Shown piece after piece: positions 1 to 8,508 of a stretch of 64,000 bases of DNA; within the stretch, counting starts at the first letter, position 1, and the number at the start of each line of letters is the position of its first letter. The notes beneath the pieces are model-generated. The model saw nothing but the letters and a program-made list of their open reading frames with translations, ran no database searches and was not told the DNA's origin. Made by a program: the position numbers and the translations under genes. This stretch comes from Aquiflexum balticum DSM 16537. GTDB taxonomy: Bacteria > Bacteroidota > Bacteroidia > Cytophagales > Cyclobacteriaceae. The stretch lies in assembly GCF_900176595.1 (NCBI RefSeq), contig NZ_LT838813.1, positions 5,164,001-5,228,000 of the forward strand, written 5' to 3'.

Positions 1-7
1 GACATTT

Positions 8-286
8 TTATTTATCACCATAATGGCCATAGGCTCCTAAAATAGTCACCACGATTTTGGTCCCATCAATCAAATAAACAAGCCTGTGCTTTTTATCTAT
101 CCTTCTTGACCAAGTATTTTGCTGAAAATATTTGAGCCTTTCCGGTTTTCCTGTACCTGTTTCAGGATGTTCTTTTAGTTCCTGAATTAAAGAAAAAAAC
201 TTCTTTAAAATCGCCTGATTTCCTGTTTTCTTCAACTTCTGAATATCCTCCAACGCCTCAACTGTAAATTCTATCTCAAAAGTCAT
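8..286 (-). CDS. yoeB: YoeB/Txe-family mRNA interferase toxin
   Basis: The 92-residue product is a RelE-superfamily toxin that, in characterised YoeB proteins, cleaves mRNA at the ribosomal A site. The sequence shows the usual YoeB pattern: HPETGTGKPE near residues 41-50, LKYF, then SRRIDKKHRLVY and a C-terminal GHYGDK tail whose His-Tyr matches the catalytic end of YoeB. Length (about 85-92) is normal. Its ATG overlaps the TGA of the upstream antitoxin gene by 4 bases (ATGA), so the two are translationally coupled. It appears intact and is likely under antitoxin autoregulation through the operator at 549-566. Confidence 0.93.
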   Translation of the reverse strand: MTFEIEFTVEALEDIQKLKKTGNQAILKKFFSLIQELKEHPETGTGKPERLKYFQQNTWSRRIDKKHRLVYLIDGTKIVVTILGAYGHYGDK

Positions 287-534
287 ATACCGAGGAGATC
301 CTTCAATTGCTCATCAGACAACTTCACTGTTTTTCCCTCGGAATAAGACTGAATGCTTTTGGCCAATCGTTCCTGAACGACAGGGTTATCAAATAATCGA
401 TCATTTTTTATTTCGTTTGAAATTTCATAGACCTTGTCTTTCCCTCTCTGAATGATCACTCGCTCATTCTTATCGATCAGATCTAGATATTTTTTGAGAT
501 TTTGTCGGAATTCTCTAGTGCTTATTACTAACAT
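283..534 (-). CDS. yefM: YefM/Phd-family antitoxin
   Basis: This 83-residue protein is the partner antitoxin of the YoeB-like toxin. The N-terminal half (MLVISTREFRQNLKKYLDL...) is a Phd/YefM DNA-binding domain; the charged C-terminal half ending in KLSDEQLKDLLGI is the expected disordered toxin-binding tail. A longer reading frame upstream (to 567) would add 11 residues, but the family starts at the MLVIS-type methionine and the upstream part would run through the operator, so 534 is chosen. It overlaps the toxin start by 4 bases. Known YefM proteins repress their own operon with YoeB as co-repressor. Confidence 0.88.
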   Translation of the reverse strand: MLVISTREFRQNLKKYLDLIDKNERVIIQRGKDKVYEISNEIKNDRLFDNPVVQERLAKSIQSYSEGKTVKLSDEQLKDLLGI

Positions 535-1035
535 GATATTAAATTTTATGTACACAATATGGTACACAAAATTAGATAGAAAAGTTCAGAATTCCATGCT
601 GATGGTGACTTTTCAAGTTTTTGGTCCGCCTTAGCACTTTGTTCAGAAGTGAAGTTCAACCCACTGGATGAAGTCAAACGTCTGATGCTGGACTGGGTGG
701 GTTTGCAATTATACCCTTTTATCTTTTCCAATTTGCAATTGGACAATGTAACCAAACAGCCTAACGAAAGGTAATTCTTGGCAACTTGAATTACAAATTC
801 AACATGATAGAAAGGCGTAGTTACAAAATACGCTTAGGGCCAACACCAAACTTCAACTAGTCGGAGATTTCATCATTTAATAAAAAGCTGTGAACTACCC
901 GGCAACCAGAACACGCCACAGCTCATTCCATATTCCAAAAATCCCATTGGCCCCATTTAAAGAAAAATATTTTATCTTTCATGGGATATTATTTACTTTC
1001 AGGCTTTATTTCTTTCTCCCTATTACCCCTCAAGT
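535..1035. other. Intergenic stretch with a possible decayed reading frame
   Basis: No intact gene is seen. In the plus direction a frame without a start codon is open from 580 to 774 and reads like protein (motifs FSSFWSALALCSEVKFNPLD and MLDWVGLQLYPFIFSNL), so it may be the tail of a lost gene; I do not recognise the family. A weak inverted repeat (AGCTGTG at 886-892, CACAGCT at 917-923) follows. The rest shows nothing clear apart from the region upstream of the M24 peptidase. Confidence 0.3.
549..566. promoter_or_regulatory. Probable YefM-YoeB operator (paired TGTACA cores)
   Basis: Just upstream of the antitoxin start lie TGTACA (549-554) and its one-mismatch copy GGTACA (561-566). The centres are exactly 12 bp apart. 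In E. coli the yefM-yoeB operator is described as two palindromes with TGTACA cores spaced 12 bp centre to centre, so both motif and spacing agree. Functional assignment is inference from that match. Confidence 0.7.
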
Positions 1036-2379
1036 ATGAAAATTAATTTCACAGTATTTAAGACCGGACTTCTTGTCCTGATAGCTGCTTTTACACTTTT
1101 TTCCTGTCAACAGGAAGCCACCAAAACTGAAACCATCGATAACCCTTTTTCGGGTCCAAGTCCCTGGCCGGAAATCCGTAAAGAAAGAATTCAGAAACTT
1201 CTTCCCGAAGCCATGAAAACTGCCGGTGTGGATGCTTGGGTCATTATTTGTCGGGAAAACAACAATGACCCCATTGCACACCATATAGGCGGAGAAAATG
1301 CAGGCGGTACGGCACTCTTCCTTTTCTTTTTGGAAAATGACCAGGTAAAATCTGTCGTGTATTCTCCCATTGGCGAAGCTACTGCCCTGGCTGACCTGAA
1401 AATCCATGATGAGGTTATTCCTGTGGAAAGAGGAAATTCTGCCCTTACAGATGCATCCATGTTTTTGCTTGCTAAGGATTTTAAAAAAATAGCTGTTAAC
1501 AGTTCGTACGAAAATGCCTTATCAGACGGTCTCAGCTATACCCAAAGGAAAACCCTTGAAGAAGTTCTGGGCAATCAGGCTGACCGGATGGTGTCTTCCG
1601 ATGACCTGGTCTATGAATGGCTTTCTGTCAAACTGCCCTCTGAAGTAGAGATTATGACCAAAGCTGCTGAATTGACTGCTAAATGGCAATACGAGGCCTA
1701 TCAACAGGTCATCCCCGGCAAAAGTACAGATGCCGATATTGCAAGATACCTCAAAAATAAAATGGCAGAATATGGAGTCAAAGATGGTTGGTCTCCCGAT
1801 CAAAATCCAAATGTCAACTCCGGACCTGACCGGGGACATTCCCATGCCACCGATAGAGTCATCATGCCCGGAGATGTAATCCAAACGGATTTTGGGATAA
1901 GGGTTTGGGATATGTGGGTATCTGATATCCAAAGATTTGCCTATGTACTGAGGGAAGGGGAAACATCCGCCCCTGATTCAGTTCAGTTTTATTTTGAATC
2001 CTCCATTGGCGGCAACAGGATAGCATTGAAGGCCATGAAACCCGGGGTCTTGGGCTATCAGGTGGATAAAGCCCAAAGAGACTGGATGGCCGAGAGAGGC
2101 TCTGAATACGTCATGTGGAGTACCGGACATCCTGTGGGTTATGTTGCCCATGATATTGGTCCAAGTCTTGGCGGAGGTTTACTGCCCGACCCTTCCGTCC
2201 GACCTGCAGCGATGAAGCCCTTAAAAGAAGGGATGCTTTTTGCTTTTGATGGTTTTCACGCCTGGAAACTTCCCCAAGGTGGAACCAAAACCATGTCAGT
2301 GGAAGAAACTGCCGTAGTAACCAAGGATGGTGCGAGGTATTTGATTGCGCCACAGGAGGAATTGATCTTGATCAAATAA
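1036..2379 (+). CDS. Secreted lipoprotein M24 metallopeptidase (Xaa-Pro aminopeptidase-like)
   Basis: The product is 447 residues. It begins with a hydrophobic signal and a lipobox (FTLFSC, Cys at about 24), so it is predicted to be a lipid-anchored envelope protein. The C-terminal pita-bread domain carries the M24 metal-binding series: an Asp in QTDFG, an Asp in WVSDIQR, a His in STGHPVGY, Glu-rich EEGM/VEETAVVT near the end. M24 enzymes remove N-terminal residues, often before proline, using two metal ions. The N-terminal creatinase-like domain (residues 40-190) is present. A second M24 peptidase is at 43532-44884. The gene stands alone; exact substrate is unknown. Confidence 0.87.
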   Translation: MKINFTVFKTGLLVLIAAFTLFSCQQEATKTETIDNPFSGPSPWPEIRKERIQKLLPEAMKTAGVDAWVIICRENNNDPIAHHIGGENAGGTALFLFFLENDQVKSVVYSPIGEATALADLKIHDEVIPVERGNSALTDASMFLLAKDFKKIAVNSSYENALSDGLSYTQRKTLEEVLGNQADRMVSSDDLVYEWLSVKLPSEVEIMTKAAELTAKWQYEAYQQVIPGKSTDADIARYLKNKMAEYGVKDGWSPDQNPNVNSGPDRGHSHATDRVIMPGDVIQTDFGIRVWDMWVSDIQRFAYVLREGETSAPDSVQFYFESSIGGNRIALKAMKPGVLGYQVDKAQRDWMAERGSEYVMWSTGHPVGYVAHDIGPSLGGGLLPDPSVRPAAMKPLKEGMLFAFDGFHAWKLPQGGTKTMSVEETAVVTKDGARYLIAPQEELILIK

Positions 2380-2437
2380 TAACGAGGTATTGTATAGTGC
2401 TTATCCACTTCCTTGAAAGAGGTGAAATCCAAGGCTA

Positions 2438-2467
2438 TTTGGATTAGGGCCGATTTAGGTATATTTT
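2438..2467 (+). promoter_or_regulatory. Predicted Bacteroidota-type promoter
   Basis: A TTTG -33 element (2438-2441), an 18-base spacer and TATATTTT (2460-2467, one mismatch to TAnnTTTG) lie 21 bases before the start of the EEP-family gene. Confidence 0.5.
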
Positions 2468-2488
2468 CGACACAAATTCCGGATTTCA

Positions 2489-3565
2489 ATGGTCAGATTC
2501 ATCACCTCTTTCTTTTTTTTGGTATCTCTAGGTCTATTTTTCAGCGTATATATATCTCCTGAGTACTTTCCCTATGTAGGGTTAATTACCCTGACCATAC
2601 CCTTATTATTGGTAATTAATGCCTTTCTGTTTTTCGCTCTGCTCTTTTCAAAAAGAAAATTGGTGATTCTACCTTTAATCGCATTGATCTTGGGATGGAA
2701 ATTTGTAGGGGTGACAGTTCAGGTACGCCCTGTCCCCGAAAACCCCGAAGGTCTGTCCGTTTTAAGCTATAATGTGCATATGTTCTCCTATAGCAGAAAT
2801 GGGGAAGACAGGTCAACAGTGGGGCAAAACCTTATCAAATGGCTCAAAGAGAATCCTTCGGACATTAAATGTTTTCAGGAATTCTACCAGGATGTCACCA
2901 CTCCATCCAGAAATACCATCAAGCAATTGGGAACGGAAGAGGGATATCACTATTCTTATCAAATCATTCAGGGCAATCCAAGGCGGAGGTCTTTTGGAAT
3001 GGTCATTTTCAGCAGATATCCAATAGTCAATGAAGGTGTGGTTTTGGACTCCCGAAGTACCAACGGGATTATTTTTGCGGATATAAAAGTGGAAAAAGAT
3101 ACCATCCGGATTTATAATGCCCACCTGGAATCCATGAATATTCCTTCAGAACAACTGAATAACCTCGATGGCATCAAGGATAATTACAAAAAAACACTTG
3201 GTAGACTTAAAAGGGGTCAGGTGGCAAGGGCTTCTCAATTAGAAGTACTCTTGGAACATATGGAAAACAGCCCTTACGAGAATATTCTTGTGGGAGATTT
3301 TAACGACGTTCCTTACAGCTACACCTATTTTACCTTAAGAAGCAAGATGAACAATGCTTTTGAAAAAGCAGGAAGGGGTTTTGGATTTACCTATAATAAG
3401 GTTTTGTTCTTTCTGAGAATCGATAATATTTTTTATGATGAAAACATTGATATTCAACACTTTAAAACCCACAGGGAAGTCGATTATTCAGACCACTACC
3501 CTATCTCCGCCGTGTTCAAATTAAACCAATCTCAAGCACAAGACAATCAGGGTCTTGAGGATTGA
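2489..3565 (+). CDS. Membrane-anchored endonuclease/exonuclease/phosphatase (EEP) family protein
   Basis: This 358-residue protein has three predicted N-terminal membrane helices (residues about 3-24, 29-53, 57-75) followed by a complete EEP fold: LSYNVHMF at about 90, CFQEF (catalytic Glu) at about 129, GDFNDVP at about 270 and a C-terminal SDHYPI with the catalytic His. EEP enzymes are metal-dependent phosphodiesterases acting on nucleic acids, phospholipids or phosphoinositides; the membrane anchor points to an extracytoplasmic site, but the substrate cannot be read from the sequence. Its 3' end overlaps the convergent MMPL exporter gene by 19 bases. Confidence 0.88.
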   Translation: MVRFITSFFFLVSLGLFFSVYISPEYFPYVGLITLTIPLLLVINAFLFFALLFSKRKLVILPLIALILGWKFVGVTVQVRPVPENPEGLSVLSYNVHMFSYSRNGEDRSTVGQNLIKWLKENPSDIKCFQEFYQDVTTPSRNTIKQLGTEEGYHYSYQIIQGNPRRRSFGMVIFSRYPIVNEGVVLDSRSTNGIIFADIKVEKDTIRIYNAHLESMNIPSEQLNNLDGIKDNYKKTLGRLKRGQVARASQLEVLLEHMENSPYENILVGDFNDVPYSYTYFTLRSKMNNAFEKAGRGFGFTYNKVLFFLRIDNIFYDENIDIQHFKTHREVDYSDHYPISAVFKLNQSQAQDNQGLED

Positions 3566-5823
3566 AAATCGGAGATTTTTTTGATGTTTTTGAAAGGTAT
3601 CAATAGTATCGGCAACAAGAGCAAATCGGCCAATAAGGCGAAAATCAATGCCATACTGATAAGCAAACCAGTGTAATAGGTAACACCGAATTCACTTAAA
3701 GTCAAGACTGAGAATCCTGAAACCAAAATAGCCGAGCTCAGAATGATTGCTTTTCCGGTTTCAAGGTAAGTCCTTTTTAAAGCATAAAACCAAGATTTTC
3801 CCTCGGACATTTCAAGCCTCAATTTGGACATAAAATGTATACTGTCATCCACAGCAATCCCGAATGCGACGGTAAAAAGTATCGCAGTGGTAAGTTTCAG
3901 TTCTACACCCAAAATCCACATCAAACCAAATAGCCAAAGTAAAGGGATGATATTCGGAACCAATACAACCAAAGACATTCTCCATGACCTGAACAAGAAG
4001 CCCATGATCACTGCTACAATTACAAAAGCAATCCCAAAACCTTTGCCCATCTGCTTGGTGACACTTTCGTGACTGATATCGATCAAATGGGAAGTTCCGG
4101 ACAACTTAACTTTCAATTGTCCTGGGTCAATTTCATTTTCAATAAAAACTTTCAGGTCCTTATTTAACTCCTTGGATTTAAGGCTCCCCATATCTTCCGT
4201 CCTTGTAGATATTCTCCCTCTTTTATAATCCGTGGAAATCACCTTAGAAGGAAGCGATTCAGAAGCCTTCTCAATAAAATCCTGCATTCTCAACCACTGC
4301 CCTTGACTTGGGATAGCATAAGCTTTGGGATTACCTGAGTTTTGGGCCTTATTCAGACCTTTGACCAAGGTCACCGGAGAAAGAATTGCCGCACTGGAAT
4401 AATGGTTGGCAATAAATTGTTCCAGTTTATCCAATTCCTTAAGGGTTTTCAATTCCATTAACGTCTCAGTCTTGTCTCCTGCCTCCACATAAAATTCCAA
4501 AGGTTTGGAACCACCAAAAACTTTATCAAAAAAGTTGAATTCTTCCACAAGCTCATGGTCCCGGGGAAGGTTATCCAAAATATAGCCATTGACCTTGACT
4601 TGGCTGGCAGCAAACACCGAAAAAGCGGAAACCAAAATAAACATTAAGACCACAAGCCTTTGGTTGTAAAGTGTCCAAAGAAAAAGATTTCTCATTCCCT
4701 TATGCCATTTTTCAGCTAAATCCATACGGGAAGCTGTTGTGGAAGGAGCGATGAAATACAATAGACCCGGCCCTACCATTACCACCGCACAAAACATCAA
4801 AATCACCCCGATTCCGGTATATAAACCAAATAATTTCAAACTTGGAATACTAGTGAAATACAGAGAAATAAATCCCAAGGCAGTTGTAAGACAGGTCAAA
4901 AAAACCGCTAGAACCAATTCTGAAAATGCTTTTTCAATGGCCTTGTCCTTTTCGACTCCTTTTCTCAAAAACTTTAAATAATGATTGAAAAAATGCACCA
5001 ATGCTGCCAAACCAATGACAGACAGTATGGTAGGTTGCATCACAGTCATTACATCCAAAGGCTTTCCGGTATAAAGTGAAAGCGAAACAGTCCAAAGAAT
5101 CCCAAAAGCCAAAACAACAACGGGAACTAAAATTCCCCACCAGGATCGGAAAATCAGGTATAAAAGAATTACAATCAATAGAAATGAAACCCCAAGGAAA
5201 AAAGCAAATTCCTTTTGAAGTAGGGAAACAAACTCGCCCTGAGCCTTGATTTTACCGGCCGAATAATAATCCTCGATACCTGAATCTTCCAGAATTGATT
5301 TAATGGAAGCATAGAGTAGGTCTCCATCCTCCTTGCTGATTCTTTGCTCATTTTTCACGATAAGCAGCAGATATTTGGAATCCTGACTGATCAAATTGCC
5401 CCTGAACTCCTTCGACTGATGAATCACATTTCTTGATTCTGCCAGTTGTTCCGGATTACTCCAATCAAGCAGTCTATCATACCGGATACCAAATGCATTG
5501 ATGATGGGCTCCTCTAAGTCCAACAGGGATACTGTTTTTTCCACGAAGGGAAGGTCTTGAATAAGAGAATTGGCGTTACCTGCTTTTTGTAAAAATATCG
5601 GATCAAATATATCGGGAGTGTTTCCCAAAGCGATCAAAAGGTAATCATTGTCATTTTCAAATTCATTTCTGAATGTTTGATAAAAGCTTAATTCCGTATC
5701 GTCCTGAGGGAAAAAACTTTCAAAATCATAATCAAAAACAACCTTTGGCCGGAAAAAAAAGATAGCCAGTGTCAGAGACACAGCAATACCCAAAAACAAA
5801 AATGACGTCTTTTTTTCAAACAT
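3547..5823 (-). CDS. MMPL/RND-family membrane exporter
   Basis: The 758-residue product has the RND permease layout: one N-terminal helix, a large periplasmic loop, a block of five to six helices (about 205-365), a helix at about 390-410, a second loop and a final helix block (about 610-745). It lacks the length of a tripartite AcrB-type pump (about 1030) and fits the MMPL/YdfJ-like group, which moves lipids or hydrophobic compounds using the proton gradient. A proton-relay signature is suggested by GIAVDDSIHFMSK in the second helix block. It stands alone with no adaptor gene, so it may work by itself. Substrate unknown. Confidence 0.85.
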   Translation of the reverse strand: MFEKKTSFLFLGIAVSLTLAIFFFRPKVVFDYDFESFFPQDDTELSFYQTFRNEFENDNDYLLIALGNTPDIFDPIFLQKAGNANSLIQDLPFVEKTVSLLDLEEPIINAFGIRYDRLLDWSNPEQLAESRNVIHQSKEFRGNLISQDSKYLLLIVKNEQRISKEDGDLLYASIKSILEDSGIEDYYSAGKIKAQGEFVSLLQKEFAFFLGVSFLLIVILLYLIFRSWWGILVPVVVLAFGILWTVSLSLYTGKPLDVMTVMQPTILSVIGLAALVHFFNHYLKFLRKGVEKDKAIEKAFSELVLAVFLTCLTTALGFISLYFTSIPSLKLFGLYTGIGVILMFCAVVMVGPGLLYFIAPSTTASRMDLAEKWHKGMRNLFLWTLYNQRLVVLMFILVSAFSVFAASQVKVNGYILDNLPRDHELVEEFNFFDKVFGGSKPLEFYVEAGDKTETLMELKTLKELDKLEQFIANHYSSAAILSPVTLVKGLNKAQNSGNPKAYAIPSQGQWLRMQDFIEKASESLPSKVISTDYKRGRISTRTEDMGSLKSKELNKDLKVFIENEIDPGQLKVKLSGTSHLIDISHESVTKQMGKGFGIAFVIVAVIMGFLFRSWRMSLVVLVPNIIPLLWLFGLMWILGVELKLTTAILFTVAFGIAVDDSIHFMSKLRLEMSEGKSWFYALKRTYLETGKAIILSSAILVSGFSVLTLSEFGVTYYTGLLISMALIFALLADLLLLPILLIPFKNIKKISDFQSSRP

Positions 5824-5959
5824 ACACTCCCGAAAGATACCTGAAAGGATCGAAATTGTTTTGACTTTTTTGAAAATTACCCTGGGAATTTATGATGAGC
5901 CGCTTTCCTAATTTTACTTATCTTACTATCTTGGCAGCTTCAATTCCCTCCCCTATATC

Positions 5960-6754
5960 ATGAAGCAATATCACGACTTGATGCAGCATATTTTAGACAA
6001 TGGTGTGAAAAAAGAAGACCGGACCGGTACGGGCACATTAAGTGTTTTTGGGTATCAGATGCGGTTCAACCTTCAGGATGGCTTTCCTGTTGTAACCACC
6101 AAAAAACTACATTTACGCTCCATCATCATTGAACTGCTTTGGTTTCTGAAAGGTGATAGTAACATCAAATACCTGAATGACAACAAAGTCAGTATATGGA
6201 ACGAGTGGGCTGATGAAAATGGGGACTTGGGACCGGTTTATGGCTACCAATGGAGACATTGGCCCGACGGCAAAGGTGGTGAAATAGATCAGATCAAAAA
6301 CCTCATTCATCAGATCAAAACCAAGCCCGATAGCAGAAGACATATTGTCAGTGCTTGGAATGTTGCAGATGTGGATAATATGGCCCTTCCTCCCTGCCAT
6401 ACTATTTTTCAGTTTTACGTTGCTGAAGGAAAACTATCCTGCCAACTTTATCAGCGCAGCGCGGATGTGTTTTTGGGAGTTCCATTTAATATCGCATCCT
6501 ATGCTTTGTTCACCATGATGGTGGCGCAGGTCTGTGGATTAGAACCCGGGGATTTTATCCACACCTTTGGAGATGCACACCTTTACAGCAACCACTTGGA
6601 GCAAGCAAATCTCCAACTCAGCCGTGAATTGAGGCCCCTCCCTACCATGAAAATCAATCCGGAGGTAAAGGACATTTTTGAGTTTAATTATGAAGACTTT
6701 GAATTGGTAAATTACGATCCCCATCCACATATCAAGGCAGCTGTAGCAGTTTAG
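5960..6754 (+). CDS. thyA: Thymidylate synthase
   Basis: The 264-residue enzyme methylates dUMP to dTMP using methylene-tetrahydrofolate. It has the full family length. Recognisable motifs are DRTGTGTLS (dUMP and folate site) at about 21-29, [10 protein letters not shown] at about 126, the catalytic Cys in LPPCHT at about 147, [16 protein letters not shown] at about 163 and GDAHLYSNH at about 210. It ends with the conserved AVAV. ThyA in the cytoplasm feeds DNA synthesis. No dihydrofolate reductase gene follows; the next gene is convergent. Confidence 0.98.
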   Translation: MKQYHDLMQHILDNGVKKEDRTGTGTLSVFGYQMRFNLQDGFPVVTTKKLHLRSIIIELLWFLKGDSNIKYLNDNKVSIWNEWADENGDLGPVYGYQWRHWPDGKGGEIDQIKNLIHQIKTKPDSRRHIVSAWNVADVDNMALPPCHTIFQFYVAEGKLSCQLYQRSADVFLGVPFNIASYALFTMMVAQVCGLEPGDFIHTFGDAHLYSNHLEQANLQLSRELRPLPTMKINPEVKDIFEFNYEDFELVNYDPHPHIKAAVAV

Positions 6755-6854
6755 TAGTTTTTAATGGTGGATCATGGTTTCTAGCCGATAGATAATTTTC
6801 TCGGCAATGGATCTTTGTTCAATTCAAAAAAAATTGCGCCGGTGATTTGATCTC

Positions 6855-7673
6855 TTAAAATGTCAGATCAAGATCCAAAGAAGTATGGAATGATTTACCT
6901 TCAATCTGTCCAATAAAACTTAACCCGGTGACATTTGTTGTAAAAACAGTTTCAGCATTCAATAAATCTTTTGGCGAAAACTCCCCTTCCACTATTTCAC
7001 GGGAGTTATGCTTTAATTTTTCAATAATCAGTCTTCTCCCTACCCCTGCAATACAGGAACACTTCAAAGATGGAGTAAAAAACACCTGATCTTTTACCCA
7101 GAAAATGTTGGATGAACCTGCTTCGGATATCATGTCGTCAGTATTGGTCAAGATCACCTCGTTCATTCCTAATTGAGTCCGTTCCAGATTGGCCAACACA
7201 TAAACCAAAGCGTTCATGGTTTTACAATGACTCCAGTTTGTTTTCGGTACTTTAATATTCTTACTGAAGTATGCCTTGGATTTAATTGGGGTTGCCGAAT
7301 GAAATGATTGAATCTGTAGACTTTCATTGGCAGCATCAGTCTCAGGAGTGTACTTACCCTGCCCACCCCTAAAAACATTCCACCTGATCCTCAATAAAGT
7401 TTCCTTGCCGAATTTATCCAAAAGGAGGTTTTGGATATCAAGCAGAGATGTCAAGCTTGTTTTATCCAAACCAATAACATCACAGCCATTCCATAATCTA
7501 TCCTCATGAAACTCCCTATGAGACAAAATTCCGTTATTGAAAACCATGGTTTCAAAAAGACCATCGCCATAAAGAAACCCCCGATTATGAAAAGAACTAT
7601 CACAATCCTGCCATTTCCCATCGGACAGTTTATAATATGAAAGTGTATTGAAATCGTTCATTAAATTGTTCAT
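6855..7673 (-). CDS. pabC: Aminotransferase class IV, probable 4-amino-4-deoxychorismate lyase
   Basis: A 272-residue PLP fold-type IV enzyme. It has the N-terminal NRGFLYGDGLFETM motif, the lysine in HCKTMNAL (about 155) that would bind PLP, and EAGSSNIFW (about 194) that binds cofactor. Short length and NRG...GDGLFET favour PabC, which releases p-aminobenzoate for folate synthesis, rather than IlvE or D-amino acid aminotransferase; a true IlvE is at 38322. Two start codons are possible (7673 or 7661). The functional subtype within class IV is inferred, not proven. Confidence 0.78.
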   Translation of the reverse strand: MNNLMNDFNTLSYYKLSDGKWQDCDSSFHNRGFLYGDGLFETMVFNNGILSHREFHEDRLWNGCDVIGLDKTSLTSLLDIQNLLLDKFGKETLLRIRWNVFRGGQGKYTPETDAANESLQIQSFHSATPIKSKAYFSKNIKVPKTNWSHCKTMNALVYVLANLERTQLGMNEVILTNTDDMISEAGSSNIFWVKDQVFFTPSLKCSCIAGVGRRLIIEKLKHNSREIVEGEFSPKDLLNAETVFTTNVTGLSFIGQIEGKSFHTSLDLDLTF

Positions 7674-7830
7674 TATTGAACATTTTGTTTTTTTCGTTAC
7701 AATTTGGTGATGTTAATAATTATAAAATATCAAAGATTTTTAGCTTTTAGTTGATTTTGAATAGCAAAAACAGATATCAACTCCAAAATACTTGTTACTT
7801 TAGCACGCAAATTGAAAAGAATTTTGTCAC

Positions 7831-8508
7831 ATGGCAACAAAGAGCAGTATTTTTGATATGATCGGTCCGGTGATGATAGGTCCTTCCTCTTCTCATACAG
7901 CAGGTGTAGTCAGAATAGCTAGGGCAGCCATAAGGGTTTTGGGGGGAATTCCGGATTCAGTTGTTATCACATTTTACAATTCGTTTGCAAGAACTTATGA
8001 GGGCCATGGAAGTGACAAGGCTATCATTGCAGGTTTATTGGATTTCAAAACTGATGATGAAAGGATCAAACTTTCTTTTGACATTGCGAAAGAGAGGGGA
8101 CTTCAATACACTTTCAAATCAATAGGTAACGCCTCGGTCTATCATCCAAATACCATCAAACTGAACCTAAAAAAAGATTCAAGAGAGGTGGAAGTAATCG
8201 GTGAAAGCCTTGGCGGTGGTATCATAAATATAGCAGCAGTAGACGGTTTCAAATCGAATTTCTCAGCCCAATCCTATACCTTGATCATTAAAGCTGATGA
8301 TATTTCCGGTGCCATTGCATTCATTTCCTCGGTCATTGCACAAGAAAAGACAAATATTGCTACCATGTCAGTATCCAGAAAGGGCAAAAATGATATCGCA
8401 TGCCATATCATCGAGATGGATAGCGGAATCAGAAAGACCACCATAGATTACTTAAACAGCCTTACCTGGATAAAAGAACTGATTTATATTCCTGAAATAG
8501 ATAAATAA
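7831..8508 (+). CDS. sdaAB: L-serine dehydratase, iron-sulfur type, beta subunit
   Basis: The 225-residue product starts with the beta-domain signature IFDMIGPVMIGPSSSHTAG and carries a C-terminal ACT-like domain (about 148-222), the layout of the beta chain of two-chain serine dehydratases, which deaminate L-serine to pyruvate. The alpha chain, which holds the iron-sulfur cysteines, is not in this window, so it must be encoded elsewhere if the enzyme works. The stop overlaps the start of the TolC gene by one base (TAATG), so this gene and the efflux genes are probably co-transcribed, although no metabolic link is evident. Confidence 0.93.
   Translation: MATKSSIFDMIGPVMIGPSSSHTAGVVRIARAAIRVLGGIPDSVVITFYNSFARTYEGHGSDKAIIAGLLDFKTDDERIKLSFDIAKERGLQYTFKSIGNASVYHPNTIKLNLKKDSREVEVIGESLGGGIINIAAVDGFKSNFSAQSYTLIIKADDISGAIAFISSVIAQEKTNIATMSVSRKGKNDIACHIIEMDSGIRKTTIDYLNSLTWIKELIYIPEIDK

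Noticed and set aside
546-755. Minus-strand frame overlapping the TA operator
   Set aside because: It runs through the operator and has no family likeness; the plus-strand reading at 580-774 looks more protein-like.
759-765. GCCTAAC resembling the R'' half of an integron attC site
   Set aside because: No matching GTTRRRY half-site and no hairpin structure are found within 120 bases downstream.
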